The notes under the pieces were generated by a model, which did not search any database, was not told the DNA's origin, and saw only the letters and a list, made by a program, of their open reading frames with translations. A program made the position numbers and the translations under genes. A stretch of DNA of 64,000 nucleotides from Acanthosepion esculentum (Eukaryota; Mollusca; Cephalopoda; Sepiida; Sepiidae): positions 52,590,235 to 52,654,234 of the forward strand of contig OZ038517.1 of NCBI GenBank assembly GCA_964036315.1, written 5' to 3'. Positions 45,271 through 55,327 of the stretch are shown in pieces (positions within the stretch are counted from its first letter, which is position 1; every line of letters starts with the position of its first letter).

Positions 45271-45873
45271 CAGTGTATATCAAAAATACTTATACACACT
45301 TTGGGCGCTAGTACCTTACCTAAACAAAGACAAAAGTCCATATAAGCATATGTCCACAAATCCTTCGCTTTTAAGTTCCAAGTTAGACGCTGTTAAATGT
45401 ACAATCCAAGGCACAATCCAAAAATACTTATTACCATAGTTTGTAGTGCCACTGAGCCTATCCCAGCAACACGACGATAAACAGAAGTGAAGATTGGATG
45501 ACTCGGCTGTCTTCGGTCTGGAAACGCAATCTGATACAACCGTGCAGTCTCGCGTTCATTAACATTGGCGCCGTTTGTAAAAATCATATCTGCCTGCTCA
45601 GGGTATAAATATCCTGGCATTGTTAAACGGAATACCTCTCAGTTAACTCCCTACTACACACGTTAAACGTTGAAGACAGACGAGCCACAAATGTACACGA
45701 ATGACAAATGTAACCTAGTCTATAGCGTAACACAGCGCCAGCTGCCGCAAACTTTCTTTAAACGTAATAAATCAAAAACGAAGGATTTGTGAACATATGT
45801 TTATATGGACTTTTGTTCTTGTTTTGGTGTGAGAAGTCGATCCCCAAAGTTTTTAAATGTTTTTGATACACCA
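45271..45873 (-). mobile_element. TIR element carrying a DUF4817-like HTH fragment
   Basis: The ends CAGTGTATATCAAAAATACT and TGTTTTTGATACACCA (inverse) pair, as do inner segments (CAAAAGTCCATATAAGCATA at 45330; inverse near 45802-45825). A minus-strand ORF 45620-45393 reads PEQADMIFTNGANVNERETA RLYQIAFPDRRQPSHPIFTS VYRRV. This resembles the short helix-turn-helix domain (DUF4817) found with Tc1/mariner-like elements. No catalytic part. Confidence 0.65.
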
Positions 45874-45892
45874 CATATAATATAAAGTAGAG

Positions 45893-46430
45893 CAATATAT
45901 TATAATTTTTATTACAAGAGATTATAATAAAAAAACATTATTAAATCGCTACACAAAAGCTTTCATGTTTCAATATTTTGATTGTACTTTTTCAGGCCAT
46001 GCTAAGTAACTAGTGATGAAATAATTTTTAAGGAAATTTAAAACTAAATTATTACCTCTTTTCCGAATGTCGCTGACATATTTTCCGCAATCGCGAACGA
46101 TGACCTCTCTGTGTTTCAGTTCATCATGTCATGAAAAAAAAACTCACCCACCTTCACCCCTTCAGCCTCCGAACTTACTTTTCTATTTAGCGTAGATCTG
46201 AGATTTAATTGGTTAATCAAGACATACCCAGAAGTCTAATTTTAATTCTGAACTTAAGTCTTTAAATTTTCTTAAAAATCATTTAATCACCAGTTACTCA
46301 CCATCGCCAGAAGAAATGCAATCAAACTATTGAAACATGAAAGCCTTTGTGTAGCGATTTCAGCATGATTTTATTATAATCTCTTATAATAAAAATCTAA
46401 TAATAATATATTGCTCTACTTTGTATTGAG
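45893..46430. repeat. Fold-back element with about 95-bp arms
   Basis: GAGCAATATATTATAATTTT to ATCGCTACACAAAAGCTTTC then CATGTTTCAATA (45893-45980) is inverted at 46325-46425. The spacer has no ORF. Confidence 0.75.
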
Positions 46431-46500
46431 CACTTTTTTAAAAGTAAATGCTACGAACAGTGTTTTTTACTCCATCTGTTCTTTTTCGCATTTGGATACA

Positions 46501-46502
<2 letters not shown>

Positions 46503-46553
<51 letters not shown>
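46503..46553. repeat. (TA)n microsatellite
   Basis: Pure TA, 47 bp before exon 5. Confidence 0.95.
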
Positions 46554-46557
<4 letters not shown>

Positions 46558-46599
46558 GTTACATTATATCTATTAATGCCTGTATTATTGTTGTTGCAG

Positions 46600-46644
46600 A
46601 TGTCGAAATTGTTACTGATGTACCTCCAATAGAAAACGATGAAA
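46600..46644 (+). CDS. vWA gene exon 5: microexon 1 of 4
   Basis: 45 nt, phase 1-1, acceptor TTATTGTTGTTGCAG, donor GTAAGT. With the G from exon 4 it reads DVEIVTDVPPIENDE. Homologous to exon 6 in sequence and in flanking intron (TAATTTATATT follows both donors), so the two arose by duplication of an exon with its borders. Acidic, Pro-containing, probably an extended linker behind the vWA domain. Because length is 45 and phases are symmetrical, it can be skipped or included without a frameshift. Confidence 0.8.
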
Positions 46645-46871
46645 GTAAGTAATACATCGGAATTAATTTATATTCAAGGTTGAATATTGTCTCACAAATT
46701 TTACTCTCTAAGCAAAGAACTACAATTTAAAGTTTAAATTAATTTTACATTTTTAAAATCTTAAAAATATCTTTTTTATGTAGTGTGGCGTAGATAAATG
46801 CCAAAAAAAAAATTCATAGATAATAAAAACAACGTTTTTTATATACCAAACTAAAATATTTCAATGACACT
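46645..46871. other. AT-rich intron, no gene
   Basis: Nothing recognisable. Confidence 0.35.
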
Positions 46872-47860
46872 TTATACACAGTTGGGCACATATTTAGGAT
46901 ATAAAAATCACTCAATATGGCCACAACCTTCTCCAGACGGGACTGAATGCTGGAGAAAATCTTGGCTACGACTTTCCTGTCCATGTTTGCCATGGTGCCC
47001 CTGATGGCTACTTTTAGAGCCTCCTTGGTGTTTTAGGATCTGCTATTCACCCTCCTCTCCAAGACGCCCAAAATAGTCGCGAGGGTTGCAGTCTGGCGAT
47101 GTGGGGGCATAAATCGGGTGACCAATGTTATGGTAAGCAAGTGGTGCCTCATAAGTGCATAGAATTTATAATTCAACTACTCTTTGACAATACGTCCGAT
47201 TGTTCGTCTGCTGGTGCCCATTTCCTTGGCGATTTTCTTTATGCTTTTACTGGGGTCCTCCTTGGCAACTTCGGCGACGAAGTCAGGCGTCCTGGTGGCG
47301 CCAGAGCGCTTCTTATGGGTCTTGCGTTCTGGTCTAAAATTGTCCTTGACGTTCGAGGCTCCATATGTGTTATAGTGAAAGACACCTTGTCTAGGTAATA
47401 GACTCTCCCACCTAAAATAAGTAGGAGTCAGGAGTAGTCGAGAGAAGGAGCAGTGTTCAGCGACCACAACTCGATTACTCTGCGTAACACTTTATTACAA
47501 GTTCCTAACGTTTCTGTACGTTTAACCCATTTAGGACGCATTTAGTCCGACTACAAGTTCTATTGTGGAAATAACTCTACAACAATATGCCTTTGCAAGG
47601 TTGTAGACCATGGTTTTAGGGTATTTAAATCTTTCAATGATTACCTTAGCATTTTGGCCGGAGCGAAGGCTCTTTACAACAGCAGCTTGACGATCGTCTT
47701 CTGTAGACATATCGATTACTAAGCACATCGGGCATCAATGACCAGACAGTTACTGAGGTGTAGTAATTTCTAATGGTGCGCTCTCGAAACCTCGCTACGC
47801 TGTGACATCACGGTGCTGTTGCCACGTAAAATTCCAGATATATATGCGCCACACTGTGCA
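46872..47860 (-). pseudogene. Tc1/mariner-like transposase, internally deleted
   Basis: The N-terminal part reads STEDDRQAAVVKSLRSGQNA, KVIIERFKYPKTMVYNLAKA, then PERKTHKKRSGATRTPDFVA EVAKEDPSKSIKKIAKEMGT SRRTIGRIVKE, a paired helix-turn-helix region. It jumps, with the middle missing, to SPDCNPRDYF and RRVNSRS, then KEALKVAIRGTMANMDRKVV at the C-terminus. Imperfect terminal repeats (CACAGTTGGGCACATAT; inverse ATATGCGCCACACTGTG) bound it. Confidence 0.75.
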
Positions 47861-48140
47861 TATTTCTGTTTTACAAGGTGCATGTTTACAAACAGCAGCA
47901 AAGTTCTGGCTCATAAAAGGAAGTTCAAAAATCCACAATGTGACAATAAAAATCTACCAAGAATGGTATTGTAAGAGCCTAGGTCTAGAGTTAGCCATTA
48001 TCTGTCCTAAGCCCCAAGAACTTCACTTCTTGCCCTTTCTTAGGCTCATACAACACCACACGGAAAGCCTCTATCCGGATTGGCTCTCGAGCCTTGGATT
48101 GGGTGAACATTTTTTGTAGTAAAATAAAATCATGAATATA
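47861..48140. other. No gene seen
   Basis: An open stretch on the plus strand to 48119 shows no family resemblance. Confidence 0.3.
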
Positions 48141-48144
48141 CATT

Positions 48145-48360
48145 TTTAACGGGCAGTAAAGCCACTAAGATACAAAGGGTCACTGGGAGTGGAAGAATTA
48201 AGAATCGGGATAGCGATTGACATTGCATTTAAACTCTCGCAGATTAAAGTTGGAAAGGAGTTCCACAAGCGAGAAGTGCGAGAAAAGAAACTGTTTGCAT
48301 AGAACTTACAGCTGCATCTAGCCAGCTCAACTCATTCTAGCACTGTTCTTAAATTTTAAA
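48145..48360 (-). mobile_element. LINE 3' fragment
   Basis: Inverted tail (GTAAAGCCACTAAGATACAA) then GAGTTCCACAAGCGAGAAGT and ACTTACAGCTGCATCTAGCC, the reverse of the NSFF/RSHxFTV region. Confidence 0.55.
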
Positions 48361-48471
48361 AAAAGGCTAACGTACCATAGCAAGGATGCCATAACAAATC
48401 AGAAGCTGAGACAAAAGTAAAGCTGAATGTATTGGTTAAAATTTGTATTAAAATAACAAAGACGAAGACAA

Positions 48472-48492
48472 TCTATATCTATAAAAGGCAGG

Positions 48493-48536
<44 letters not shown>

Positions 48537-49221
48537 CGAATGCACGGCCGCAATTTTCGACGGATTTGCACCAAAATGTGGGAAAGGCCAAGACCGACTT
48601 TGCATTTTCCAACTCCCATCGATAGTGGAAATGATCGATTTTTTCATGCTTCTACGGTAGTTTTCATGTAGTTTGCGGCCATTTTCTACTGGCCAGAGTC
48701 AGAGCCTACAGCTGGCTGCCACGAATAGGCAGGAAGATTCTATTGGCCAGCGTGAGAGCCAACAGCTGACTGACACGAATATTAACGATAGTTGCATTCG
48801 TCACAAGTGGGAAAAATTTTAATCTGCATGGCACTTTACTCCAATTGGCTCATTCGCTTGCTTAAACTCAACGTTGATTCTGATTCCGCAGAACTGGGTT
48901 GGGTGTGAAAAAGTATTTGTTGTTAACATTCTTTTATCATTCGGCTTTTCCAGTTACGAGTCCTTTTTTAAAGCTGATCATTTTGTGTTGATTTTGTTTA
49001 GTTCTTTTTTCGTAACAGATTTAATGTTTAGTATAGAGCTTAGAAAAAATTCGCAGTGTGAGATAAGCAAGAAGTAAGGCATGTAGCAACATCAGCACGG
49101 CAAAGGGCACTCCTTTAAAGGCAAGGAAGGGCAAAAATATTTCAAGTCAAGTGATAGCGATTGCTGTACGAGTCGTACGATTTTTGAATCAAGCACGGGC
49201 AACGCCGGGCCATGCTGCTAG
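48472..49221 (+). mobile_element. Non-autonomous Helitron
   Basis: Begins after A with TCTATATCTATAAAAGGCAG and a (TG)n run. Ends with a small hairpin (GGGCAACGCC) and CATGCTGCTAG followed by T. An A|TC...CTAG|T insertion without target duplication is the Helitron signature. About 750 bp, no Rep/helicase coding. Confidence 0.75.
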
Positions 49222-49480
49222 TAGGCTATGAAATATGCAGAATAATAAAAATCTGGCATACAGCAAAAATAGGCTGAAAAATATAGTTAATATATACCGA
49301 TATATGAGGAGAATGGACGCTGTTGTCAGATAAACACCTCATCCATAAGTGATAAACACCTGATTATCATGCTCTTACCTATTGACGGGGGGGGGGGGGG
49401 GGGCGAAATACAACCTTTGTTATTGTTGATGTTTATATTAGTTTCATTATTAATAATAATATTTGTATCATTTTTTGCAG
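49222..49480. other. Intron with poly-G run
   Basis: G homopolymer at 49386-49403; otherwise AT-rich. Confidence 0.5.
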
Positions 49481-49525
49481 ATGTTGAGAATGTAACCAAA
49501 GAAATCCAGCTACAAAATGACGAAA
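49481..49525 (+). CDS. vWA gene exon 6: microexon 2 of 4
   Basis: 45 nt, phase 1-1, acceptor GTATCATTTTTTGCAG, donor GTACGT. With the incoming A it reads NVENVTKEIQLQNDE. It shares the xVExVT start and xNDE end with exon 5. N-V-T is a potential N-glycosylation site. Duplicate of exon 5 by sequence and flanks. Confidence 0.8.
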
Positions 49526-49679
49526 GTACGTAGAATATCCGAAATAATTTATATTTACCTTTAGTTGTTCGCGATTTGAAAGATGGTACCTGCAACTGAG
49601 ATATCTGCACACGAATTGCCGCAGCCATGGCAGCGATGACCAAACTGACAAGAATATGAAGGAGCAAAATCAGCTTTCA

Positions 49680-50155
49680 AACAAAGTACAGATTGTACAA
49701 ATCGCTGGCAGTCTCCATTCTCCTATATGGATGTGAAGCGTGGACACTGTTGGCAGATCCAGAGAGAAGGATCCAAGCGTTTGGGAATAAATGCATAAGA
49801 AAACTCCTTGGCATTTTCTATTGGGAACAACAAAAAAACAATGAGTTTGTGAGGAAAGGGGCTGAAAGTTTTGTAGGACACCAGGAATCTCTTCTCGCAA
49901 CGGAGAAAAATGGCATGGTTTGGACACATTACAACGCACGACAGTCTGTGCAAGACCATCATGCAAGACACCGTTACAGGTAGACGTAGGAGAGGACGCC
50001 AACGCAAAAACTGGTTTGACAATGTCAAAAATTGGACAAGTATGACTATACCGTTGTGGAAAAGAGTTAATGTGACTTTTACATTCGGACCCCCCACCTA
50101 CAATTACAAATGTCAAGGTGATGATGATGATGATGATGATGATAATGATGATTTG
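49680..50155 (+). mobile_element. RTE-like RT 3' end with (GAT)n tail
   Basis: YKSLAVSILLYGCEAWTLLA, DPERRIQAFGNKCIRKLLG and then frameshifted MAWFGHITTHDSLCKTIMQD TVTGRRRRGRQRKNW. It ends in GATGATGATGATGATGATGA. A different subfamily from the SECWTISS copies. Confidence 0.8.
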
Positions 50156-50249
50156 AATAGTGTTTCCTATGTTTTATCTCTAAGCAAGGACTTACGATTT
50201 AAAGATTAAAAGTTTAATCTAATTTTACCTATTTTTTACTCCTAAAATC

Positions 50250-50250
50250 A

Positions 50251-50339
<89 letters not shown>

Positions 50340-50345
50340 CACACA
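50250..50345. repeat. (TA)n microsatellite
   Basis: TA with a few CA steps. Confidence 0.95.
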
Positions 50346-50571
50346 CAGGGTGGCAATAAAGTTACTATACAGTGTCTTACAACAACAATTAAGACAAACC
50401 AATTAATGAACAGCTCAGAAATGTTATTATTTAAATGGTTCTGGTTAATTCTTTTTAATAAAAATAAAATGGTATGGTAAACAATAGTAAACTAATTACC
50501 AATACTTTTCGAACTGCAAGACACCTGCTTTTTTATTATAAGTAACTGTATAGTGACTTTATGGCCACCCT
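50346..50571. mobile_element. Tc1/mariner-type MITE, copy 1
   Basis: Ends CAGGGTGGCAATAAAGTTAC and (inverse of) GTGACTTTATGGCCACCCT, about 28 bp inverted. 226 bp, no ORF. It sits between two (TA)n tracts. Confidence 0.8.
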
Positions 50572-50575
50572 ATAT

Positions 50576-50760
<185 letters not shown>

Positions 50761-51024
50761 ATTCGTTTAATTTGTTTCCTCGTCTTTGTTGTCCTGGATC
50801 TTTTCTGTTAATTTATCTCAAAATATCTAAACCCAGGTTCTTACGATGTCATCTCTTCCGAAGTATTTCTCCTCTTTTAGCATAAACACCGACTAGCAGA
50901 GAAAGCTGCTCACAAAAGGTAGCGGTAGAATCTGCTTTACATTCACTTGGCTCTTGCAGTTTAAATGTCCCAAATTTTACATGTATATGATTCCCCCACT
51001 CTCTCTCTCTCCATTATCTATATA
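50761..51024. other. No gene seen
   Basis: Intronic sequence ending in (CT)n. Confidence 0.35.
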
Positions 51025-51289
51025 CAGATTGGCAATAAAGTCACTATACAGTTACTTATAATAACAGTTAAGACAAATCAATTGATCAACAGTACAGAAA
51101 TATATTATTAAAATGGTTCTGGTTAATTCTGGTTAGTAACAATAAAATGCTATGGCAAACAATAGTAAATTAATTACCGATACTGTCCGAATTGCAAGCC
51201 ACCTGCTTCAAAGCATTCCCTACAAACTTGATAGAACGCTTTGCTTTTTTATTATAAGTAACTGTATAGTTGACTTTATTGCCACCCTG
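51025..51289. mobile_element. Tc1/mariner-type MITE, copy 2
   Basis: Same element as 50346-50571 with about 35 extra internal bases (CAAAGCATTCCCTACAAACT, then TGATAGAACGCTTTG) near 51212. Ends CAG...CTG. Copy 1 is probably a deletion derivative. Confidence 0.8.
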
Positions 51290-51292
51290 GAT

Positions 51293-51350
51293 ACAAAAGT
51301 AGAAATTAAAGTCAACACCCAGAGGCGACAGTCTGTTACATGCTAGGTTT
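51293..51350 (-). ncRNA. Relic of the Penelope-type hammerhead
   Basis: CCAGAGGCGACAGTCTGTTA then CATGCTAG matches 52395-52422 of the palindrome. The core CTGACGA end is missing, so it is non-functional. Confidence 0.5.
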
Positions 51351-51509
51351 TGAGTGCCTCTATTCAGTCTATTGCAATTAAAGAGTAGGCATTACTTTTT
51401 GACCAACTCTTGTATAATACGCAAGGCGATTTTTTTTAAAACAGTGCGTATTGTACTTTAGCGAATATTTATAAATAGTTGTCTTACGTTTGTCTTATTA
51501 TCATTGTAG

Positions 51510-51554
51510 GCATCAAGGAAGTCACCACGAGAGCTGTGCTCGACAAAAACAAAG
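51510..51554 (+). CDS. vWA gene exon 7: microexon 3 of 4
   Basis: 45 nt, phase 1-1, acceptor TTATTATCATTGTAG, donor GTAAGT. With the incoming A: SIKEVTTRAVLDKNK. It is 80% identical at DNA level to exon 8, and the intron upstream is shared too (ATAGTTGTCTTACGTTTGTC). Basic-ended where exons 5 and 6 are acidic. Its presence gives a second duplicated pair. Confidence 0.85.
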
Positions 51555-51594
51555 GTAAGTCTTTTGTGGGTGACGAATTATTCTCCTCCTTCTA

Positions 51595-51596
<2 letters not shown>

Positions 51597-51629
<33 letters not shown>

Positions 51630-51630
51630 A
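51597..51630. repeat. (CT)n / (CTCA)n microsatellite
   Basis: CTCTCT... then CTCACTCACTCA. Confidence 0.9.
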
Positions 51631-51689
51631 CTCACTCAGGGGCGGGATATCGCTTTCACAGAAAGTGTTTCGGTTAGAAAAGTCGATTT

Positions 51690-51816
51690 TACTGTTTTTA
51701 AACTACAATTCTCCATGATTTTCTCTAGTACATTCATATCTGCTCGATGCGTATCCAAATGTAAACAAATGACGTCACACATTATGACATTATAGTTTAA
51801 AAACCATAAAATCGAC
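51690..51816. repeat. Fold-back with about 28-bp arms
   Basis: GTCGATTTTACTGTTTTTAA then ACTACAAT (51691) is inverted at 51787-51816. Confidence 0.65.
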
Positions 51817-51828
51817 CGTGCTAAACGC

Positions 51829-51910
51829 TCCTCTGTGGATCAATCGGTAAAAGCACTTCAGGCTATATAACGGTTCCGGATAGGATACAGGTTCGATTCC
51901 TGTCGGAGGA
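51829..51910 (+). mobile_element. tRNA-derived SINE head (nearly tRNA-like)
   Basis: Seven-pair acceptor stem TCCTCTG/CGGAGGA, A-box GGATCAATCGGTAAAAGCAC, five-pair T stem ACAGG/CCTGT around TTCGATT. The anticodon arm is distorted and the D stem mispaired, and the sequence continues into a SINE body, so this is a SINE head and not a working tRNA. Confidence 0.7.
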
Positions 51911-52037
51911 CGCATATTTTTATGAAAATTTCTCGGACATTCAAGTCGGTAAATGTCGTTAATACTGTTTATTACAAACAGAGCGTTTACTTAAATATTT
52001 GTGTCTATAAAAAGAACATATAAACTTTAAAAATGTC

Positions 52038-52083
<46 letters not shown>
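51911..52083 (+). mobile_element. SINE body and (TA)n tail
   Basis: TTTCTCGGACATTCAAGTCG, ACTGTTTATTACAAACAGAG and AAGAACATATAAACTTTAAA then (TA)n. The same body lies inverted at 38830-38970. Confidence 0.7.
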
Positions 52084-52085
52084 GC

Positions 52086-52280
52086 ATGATTGAATAAATT
52101 ACAAACATTATGTCTGCTTATTTTTATCATAATCTTTTCATATTCACGAATATTTTCCGTATATTACAATTAATATATATATTACAATCTAGTGTTTAAA
52201 AATATTCGTGAATATGAAAGGATTATGATAAAAAATAACCATACATAATGTTTGTAATTTATTCAATCAGACATGCCTAA
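52086..52280. repeat. Fold-back with about 65-bp arms
   Basis: GATTGAATAAATTACAAACA to TCATATTCACGAATATT (52087-52155) is inverted at 52203-52272. Related arms occur at 55915 and 56213. Confidence 0.75.
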
Positions 52281-52314
52281 AAGAGAATTTGCTGCCTAAA
52301 TACACACACAGACA

Positions 52315-52371
<57 letters not shown>
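52315..52371. repeat. (TA)n microsatellite at the left border of the palindrome
   Basis: Pure TA. Confidence 0.95.
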
Positions 52372-52376
<5 letters not shown>

Positions 52377-52384
52377 TGGACATG

Positions 52385-52450
52385 GAAGTCAGCACTTAGA
52401 GGCGACAGTCTGTTTCATGCTAGTGCAATCGTCAGGCGACTAGTGCTGTT
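52385..52450 (-). ncRNA. Hammerhead ribozyme, left arm of palindrome
   Basis: Minus strand: stem I distal CAGCAC with GTGCTG, core CTGACGA (52435-52429), stem II TGC/GCA, GAAA, stem III ACAG/CTGT, then C as cleavage base. The core is intact and stem I distal pairing is complete. Confidence 0.65.
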
Positions 52451-52921
52451 ATTTTTCTCGGCTGTTTATATAAGGGTCAGTGGTGCATTATGGGTAGTAT
52501 ATTTTGGCGGGTACTTTTACCGGAAGTCGCTTATTTGTTTATTTATTTATGTCAAATTATTTTGCTTGTTTTTTTGTTTGTTTTTTTATTTTTTATTTTT
52601 TATCTTATATATTTATTTATTTATTCTTTTATTTTGATCGGTGTTTTTGGTTAACGTAGTAAAGAAAATTTGTTTATATAGCTTATTGTTGGTAGTCTAT
52701 AATGGCCGCCATTTACCGGAAATCGCTTGTTCGCTTATTTATTTGGGTCAAATTGTTTTGCTTATTATTTTTATTTTTATTTGTATAACAGTTATAACTT
52801 TCGTCCGTTCTTTTGTTTTGATTTTATTTCGCATATTCTAACAGGTGTGGTTTTGTGATTTGTTTGGAGTAGTTTATTTTGCTTATTTTATTGTTGTTTG
52901 TTTATATATTTATTTATTTTT

Positions 52922-53518
52922 CTATTTTAAGTTACGTAGTAAAAATTTGTTTTCATGTCTACATTTTGAGATTAGCTCGGATCTTTTATTTAATAATTTA
53001 TTTTGATCTGGGAAGGTAATGATAGCTATTTTTTCCTCCAAGCAAAGTTTGCAAGTTTTTGATAGGTTGTTGTAGGCTGATGATTTTTTCCTTATTTTCC
53101 AAGATATTTTTGGTGTGGTGTGTGTTTTGTTTTTTATTTCCCAGATATACTTAGAAAGCATTGTGCTGTTCGCATATTTACTATTTGTGAAAGACATTTT
53201 GTGTACATAATTTCTTTGTTTCCATGGTCCTTCGGTTACTCCTATGTATACTTTTTCTTCATTATCTGCTGATTTTGTCGTGGCTTGGTAGATTACGTTG
53301 TTTTGTAAACAATTACCGTTTAAGGGACATTCGTTTTTTATTCTGCAGTTGCACGTGGGTTTAATTTGTTCGTGTGGTTTGTTAATAATTTTTCTGTTGT
53401 GCTTTTTTATTATTTGTGCCATGTTCTCGGTGCAACTGTAGCTGATTTTTACTGTGTTTTTGTTGAATATTTTGTGTAGTGTGCTTGATTCCGGGAAGTG
53501 TTTGTGTAAAAGCTTGAA
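52922..53518 (-). pseudogene. Penelope-like element ORF, C-terminal 198 residues (left arm)
   Basis: Leftward from 53518: FKLLHKHFPESSTLHKIFNK, NTVKISYSCTENMAQIIKKH, then CNCRIKNECPLNGNC and the GIY-YIG nuclease region VIYQATTKSADNEEKVYIGV, KQRNYVHKMSF, SKYIWEIK, CKLCLEEKIAI, NKRSELISKCRHENK, stop. It retains the CxC...CPL..C knuckle and the GIY-YIG core of Penelope-like elements, but all reverse-transcriptase motifs are lost. It differs from the right arm at one residue (HEQIK versus HELIK). A longer-looking ORF starting at 53609 crosses the palindrome centre and is spurious. Confidence 0.85.
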
Positions 53519-53544
53519 GAATATTTTTCCTATGTTTCCTATTC

Positions 53545-54141
53545 TTCAAGCTTTTACACAAACACTTCCCGGAATCAAGCACACTACACAAAATATTCAA
53601 CAAAAACACAGTAAAAATCAGCTACAGTTGCACCGAGAACATGGCACAAATAATAAAAAAGCACAACAGAAAAATTATTAACAAACCACACGAACTAATT
53701 AAACCCACATGCAACTGCAGAATAAAAAACGAATGTCCCTTAAACGGTAATTGTTTACAAAACAACGTAATCTACCAAGCCACGACAAAATCAGCAGATA
53801 ATGAAGAAAAAGTATACATAGGAGTAACCGAAGGACCATGGAAACAAAGAAATTATGTACACAAAATGTCTTTCACAAATAGTAAATATGCGAACAGCAC
53901 AATGCTTTCTAAGTATATCTGGGAAATAAAAAACAAAACACACACCACACCAAAAATATCTTGGAAAATAAGGAAAAAATCATCAGCCTACAACAACCTA
54001 TCAAAAACTTGCAAACTTTGCTTGGAGGAAAAAATAGCTATCATTACCTTCCCAGATCAAAATAAATTATTAAATAAAAGATCCGAGCTAATCTCAAAAT
54101 GTAGACATGAAAACAAATTTTTACTACGTAACTTAAAATAG
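53545..54141 (+). pseudogene. Penelope-like element ORF, C-terminal 198 residues (right arm)
   Basis: Mirror of the left-arm ORF. Open from the palindrome centre, so it has no start of its own; the first ATG in frame is 53641. The catalytic GIY-YIG residues (Y of VIYQ, YIG, R of KQR, E of CLEEK) all remain. In intact Penelope-like elements this nuclease nicks target DNA to prime reverse transcription; here the polymerase is gone. Downstream lies a 470-bp AT-rich trailer and then the hammerhead at 54611. Confidence 0.85.
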
Positions 54142-54610
54142 AAAAATAAATAAATATATAAACAAACAACAATAAAATAAGCAAAATAAACTACTCCAAA
54201 CAAATCACAAAACCACACCTGTTAGAATATGCGAAATAAAATCAAAACAAAAGAACGGACGAAAGTTATAACTGTTATACAAATAAAAATAAAAATAATA
54301 AGCAAAACAATTTGACCCAAATAAATAAGCGAACAAGCGATTTCCGGTAAATGGTGGCCATTATAGACTACCAACAATAAGCTATATAAACAAATTTTTT
54401 TTACTACGTTAACCAAAAACACCGATCAAAATAAAAGAATAAATAAATAAATATATAAGATAAAAAATAAAAAATAAAAAAACAAACAAAAAAACAAGCA
54501 AAATAATTTGACATAAATAAATAAACAAATAAGCGACTTCCGGTAAAAGTACCCGCCAAAATATACTACCCATAATGCACCACTGACCCTTATATAAACA
54601 GCCGAGAAAA

Positions 54611-54680
54611 ATAACACCACTAGTCGCCTGACGATTGCACTAGCATGAAACAGACTGTCGCCTCTAAGTGCTGACTTCCA
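54611..54680 (+). ncRNA. Hammerhead ribozyme, right arm of palindrome
   Basis: Core CTGACGA 54628-54634, stem II TGC 54636-54638 with GCA 54643-54645, GAA 54647-54649, stem III ACAG/CTGT 54650-54658, cleavage after C54659. Stem I distal carries one change (ACCAC for AGCAC) against the left arm, so this copy may fold less well. Confidence 0.6.
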
Positions 54681-54767
54681 TGTCCACTTTTATATTTACA
54701 CACGCTCTATCTCTGATATTGAGCACTTTACCCCATAAATATAGCACACTTTAAGACTATATTTCTG

Positions 54768-54781
54768 CATATATATATATA

Positions 54782-54847
<66 letters not shown>
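54768..54847. repeat. (TA)n microsatellite
   Basis: TA with a TTTATA interruption. Confidence 0.95.
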
Positions 54848-54851
<4 letters not shown>

Positions 54852-54859
54852 ATGTGGTG

Positions 54860-55266
54860 CAGTTTATATTACATGAATCATTCATACAAAAAGCAGATAG
54901 TGAAGTTAATGATATAAATGGCGAGAATACATCTTCGCAAACAAATTTATTAAGATACATTAACCCACGAACCTCTAGATGAACGTTATGATCCCTGTTT
55001 CTAATAAATTCCAGAGGCATAAGGTCCGGTTATTACCTGGATGTAAAAAACAAATCTATTTCCATACCCTAATGATGTCTGTATGAACAGACGAAAGTAC
55101 TAGTAAAAACAGATCTTATGCATCTGGAATTTATTAAAAACAGGGATCATAACATTCATCTAGAGGTTTGTGGGTTAATGTATCTTAATAAATTTGTTTG
55201 AGAATATGTGTTCTCGCCATTCATATCATTAACTTCATTATCTGCTTTTTGTATGAATGATTCATG

Positions 55267-55268
<2 letters not shown>
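54860..55268. repeat. Fold-back with about 155-bp arms
   Basis: ATTACATGAATCATTCATAC to ATAAATTCCAGAGGCATAAG (54869-55022) is inverted at 55113-55268. Both arms read LEFIxNRDHNxHLEVxGLM then YLNKFV outward from the centre, a short conserved frame of unknown origin. Confidence 0.8.

Positions 55269-55322
<54 letters not shown>
55269..55322. repeat. (TA)n microsatellite
   Basis: Pure TA. Confidence 0.95.

Positions 55323-55327
<5 letters not shown>

Larger units (their letters stand above)
52369..54692. mobile_element. 2.3-kb near-perfect palindrome: head-to-head Penelope-like copies
   Basis: The left arm 52369-53523 and right arm 53540-54692 are inverted copies of about 1.15 kb with only a handful of differences, around a 16-base loop (53524-53539). 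Each arm holds a 5'-truncated Penelope-like ORF end pointing outward, an AT-rich trailer and, at the outer end, a hammerhead. Identity between arms is far higher than decay seen elsewhere, so formation is recent or arms are being homogenised. Confidence 0.9.

Noticed and set aside
47802..48119. 105-residue ORF as a host gene
   Set aside because: No family resemblance, no splice or promoter signals, and it overlaps the end of a mariner remnant.
51829..51910. A functional tRNA gene
   Set aside because: Acceptor and T stems pair, but the D and anticodon arms do not fold properly, and the unit continues into a SINE body that recurs at 38.8 kb.
53382..53681. Two 75-residue ORFs crossing the palindrome centre
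   Set aside because: Mirror images caused by the inverted repeat; the Penelope frame is a different one.
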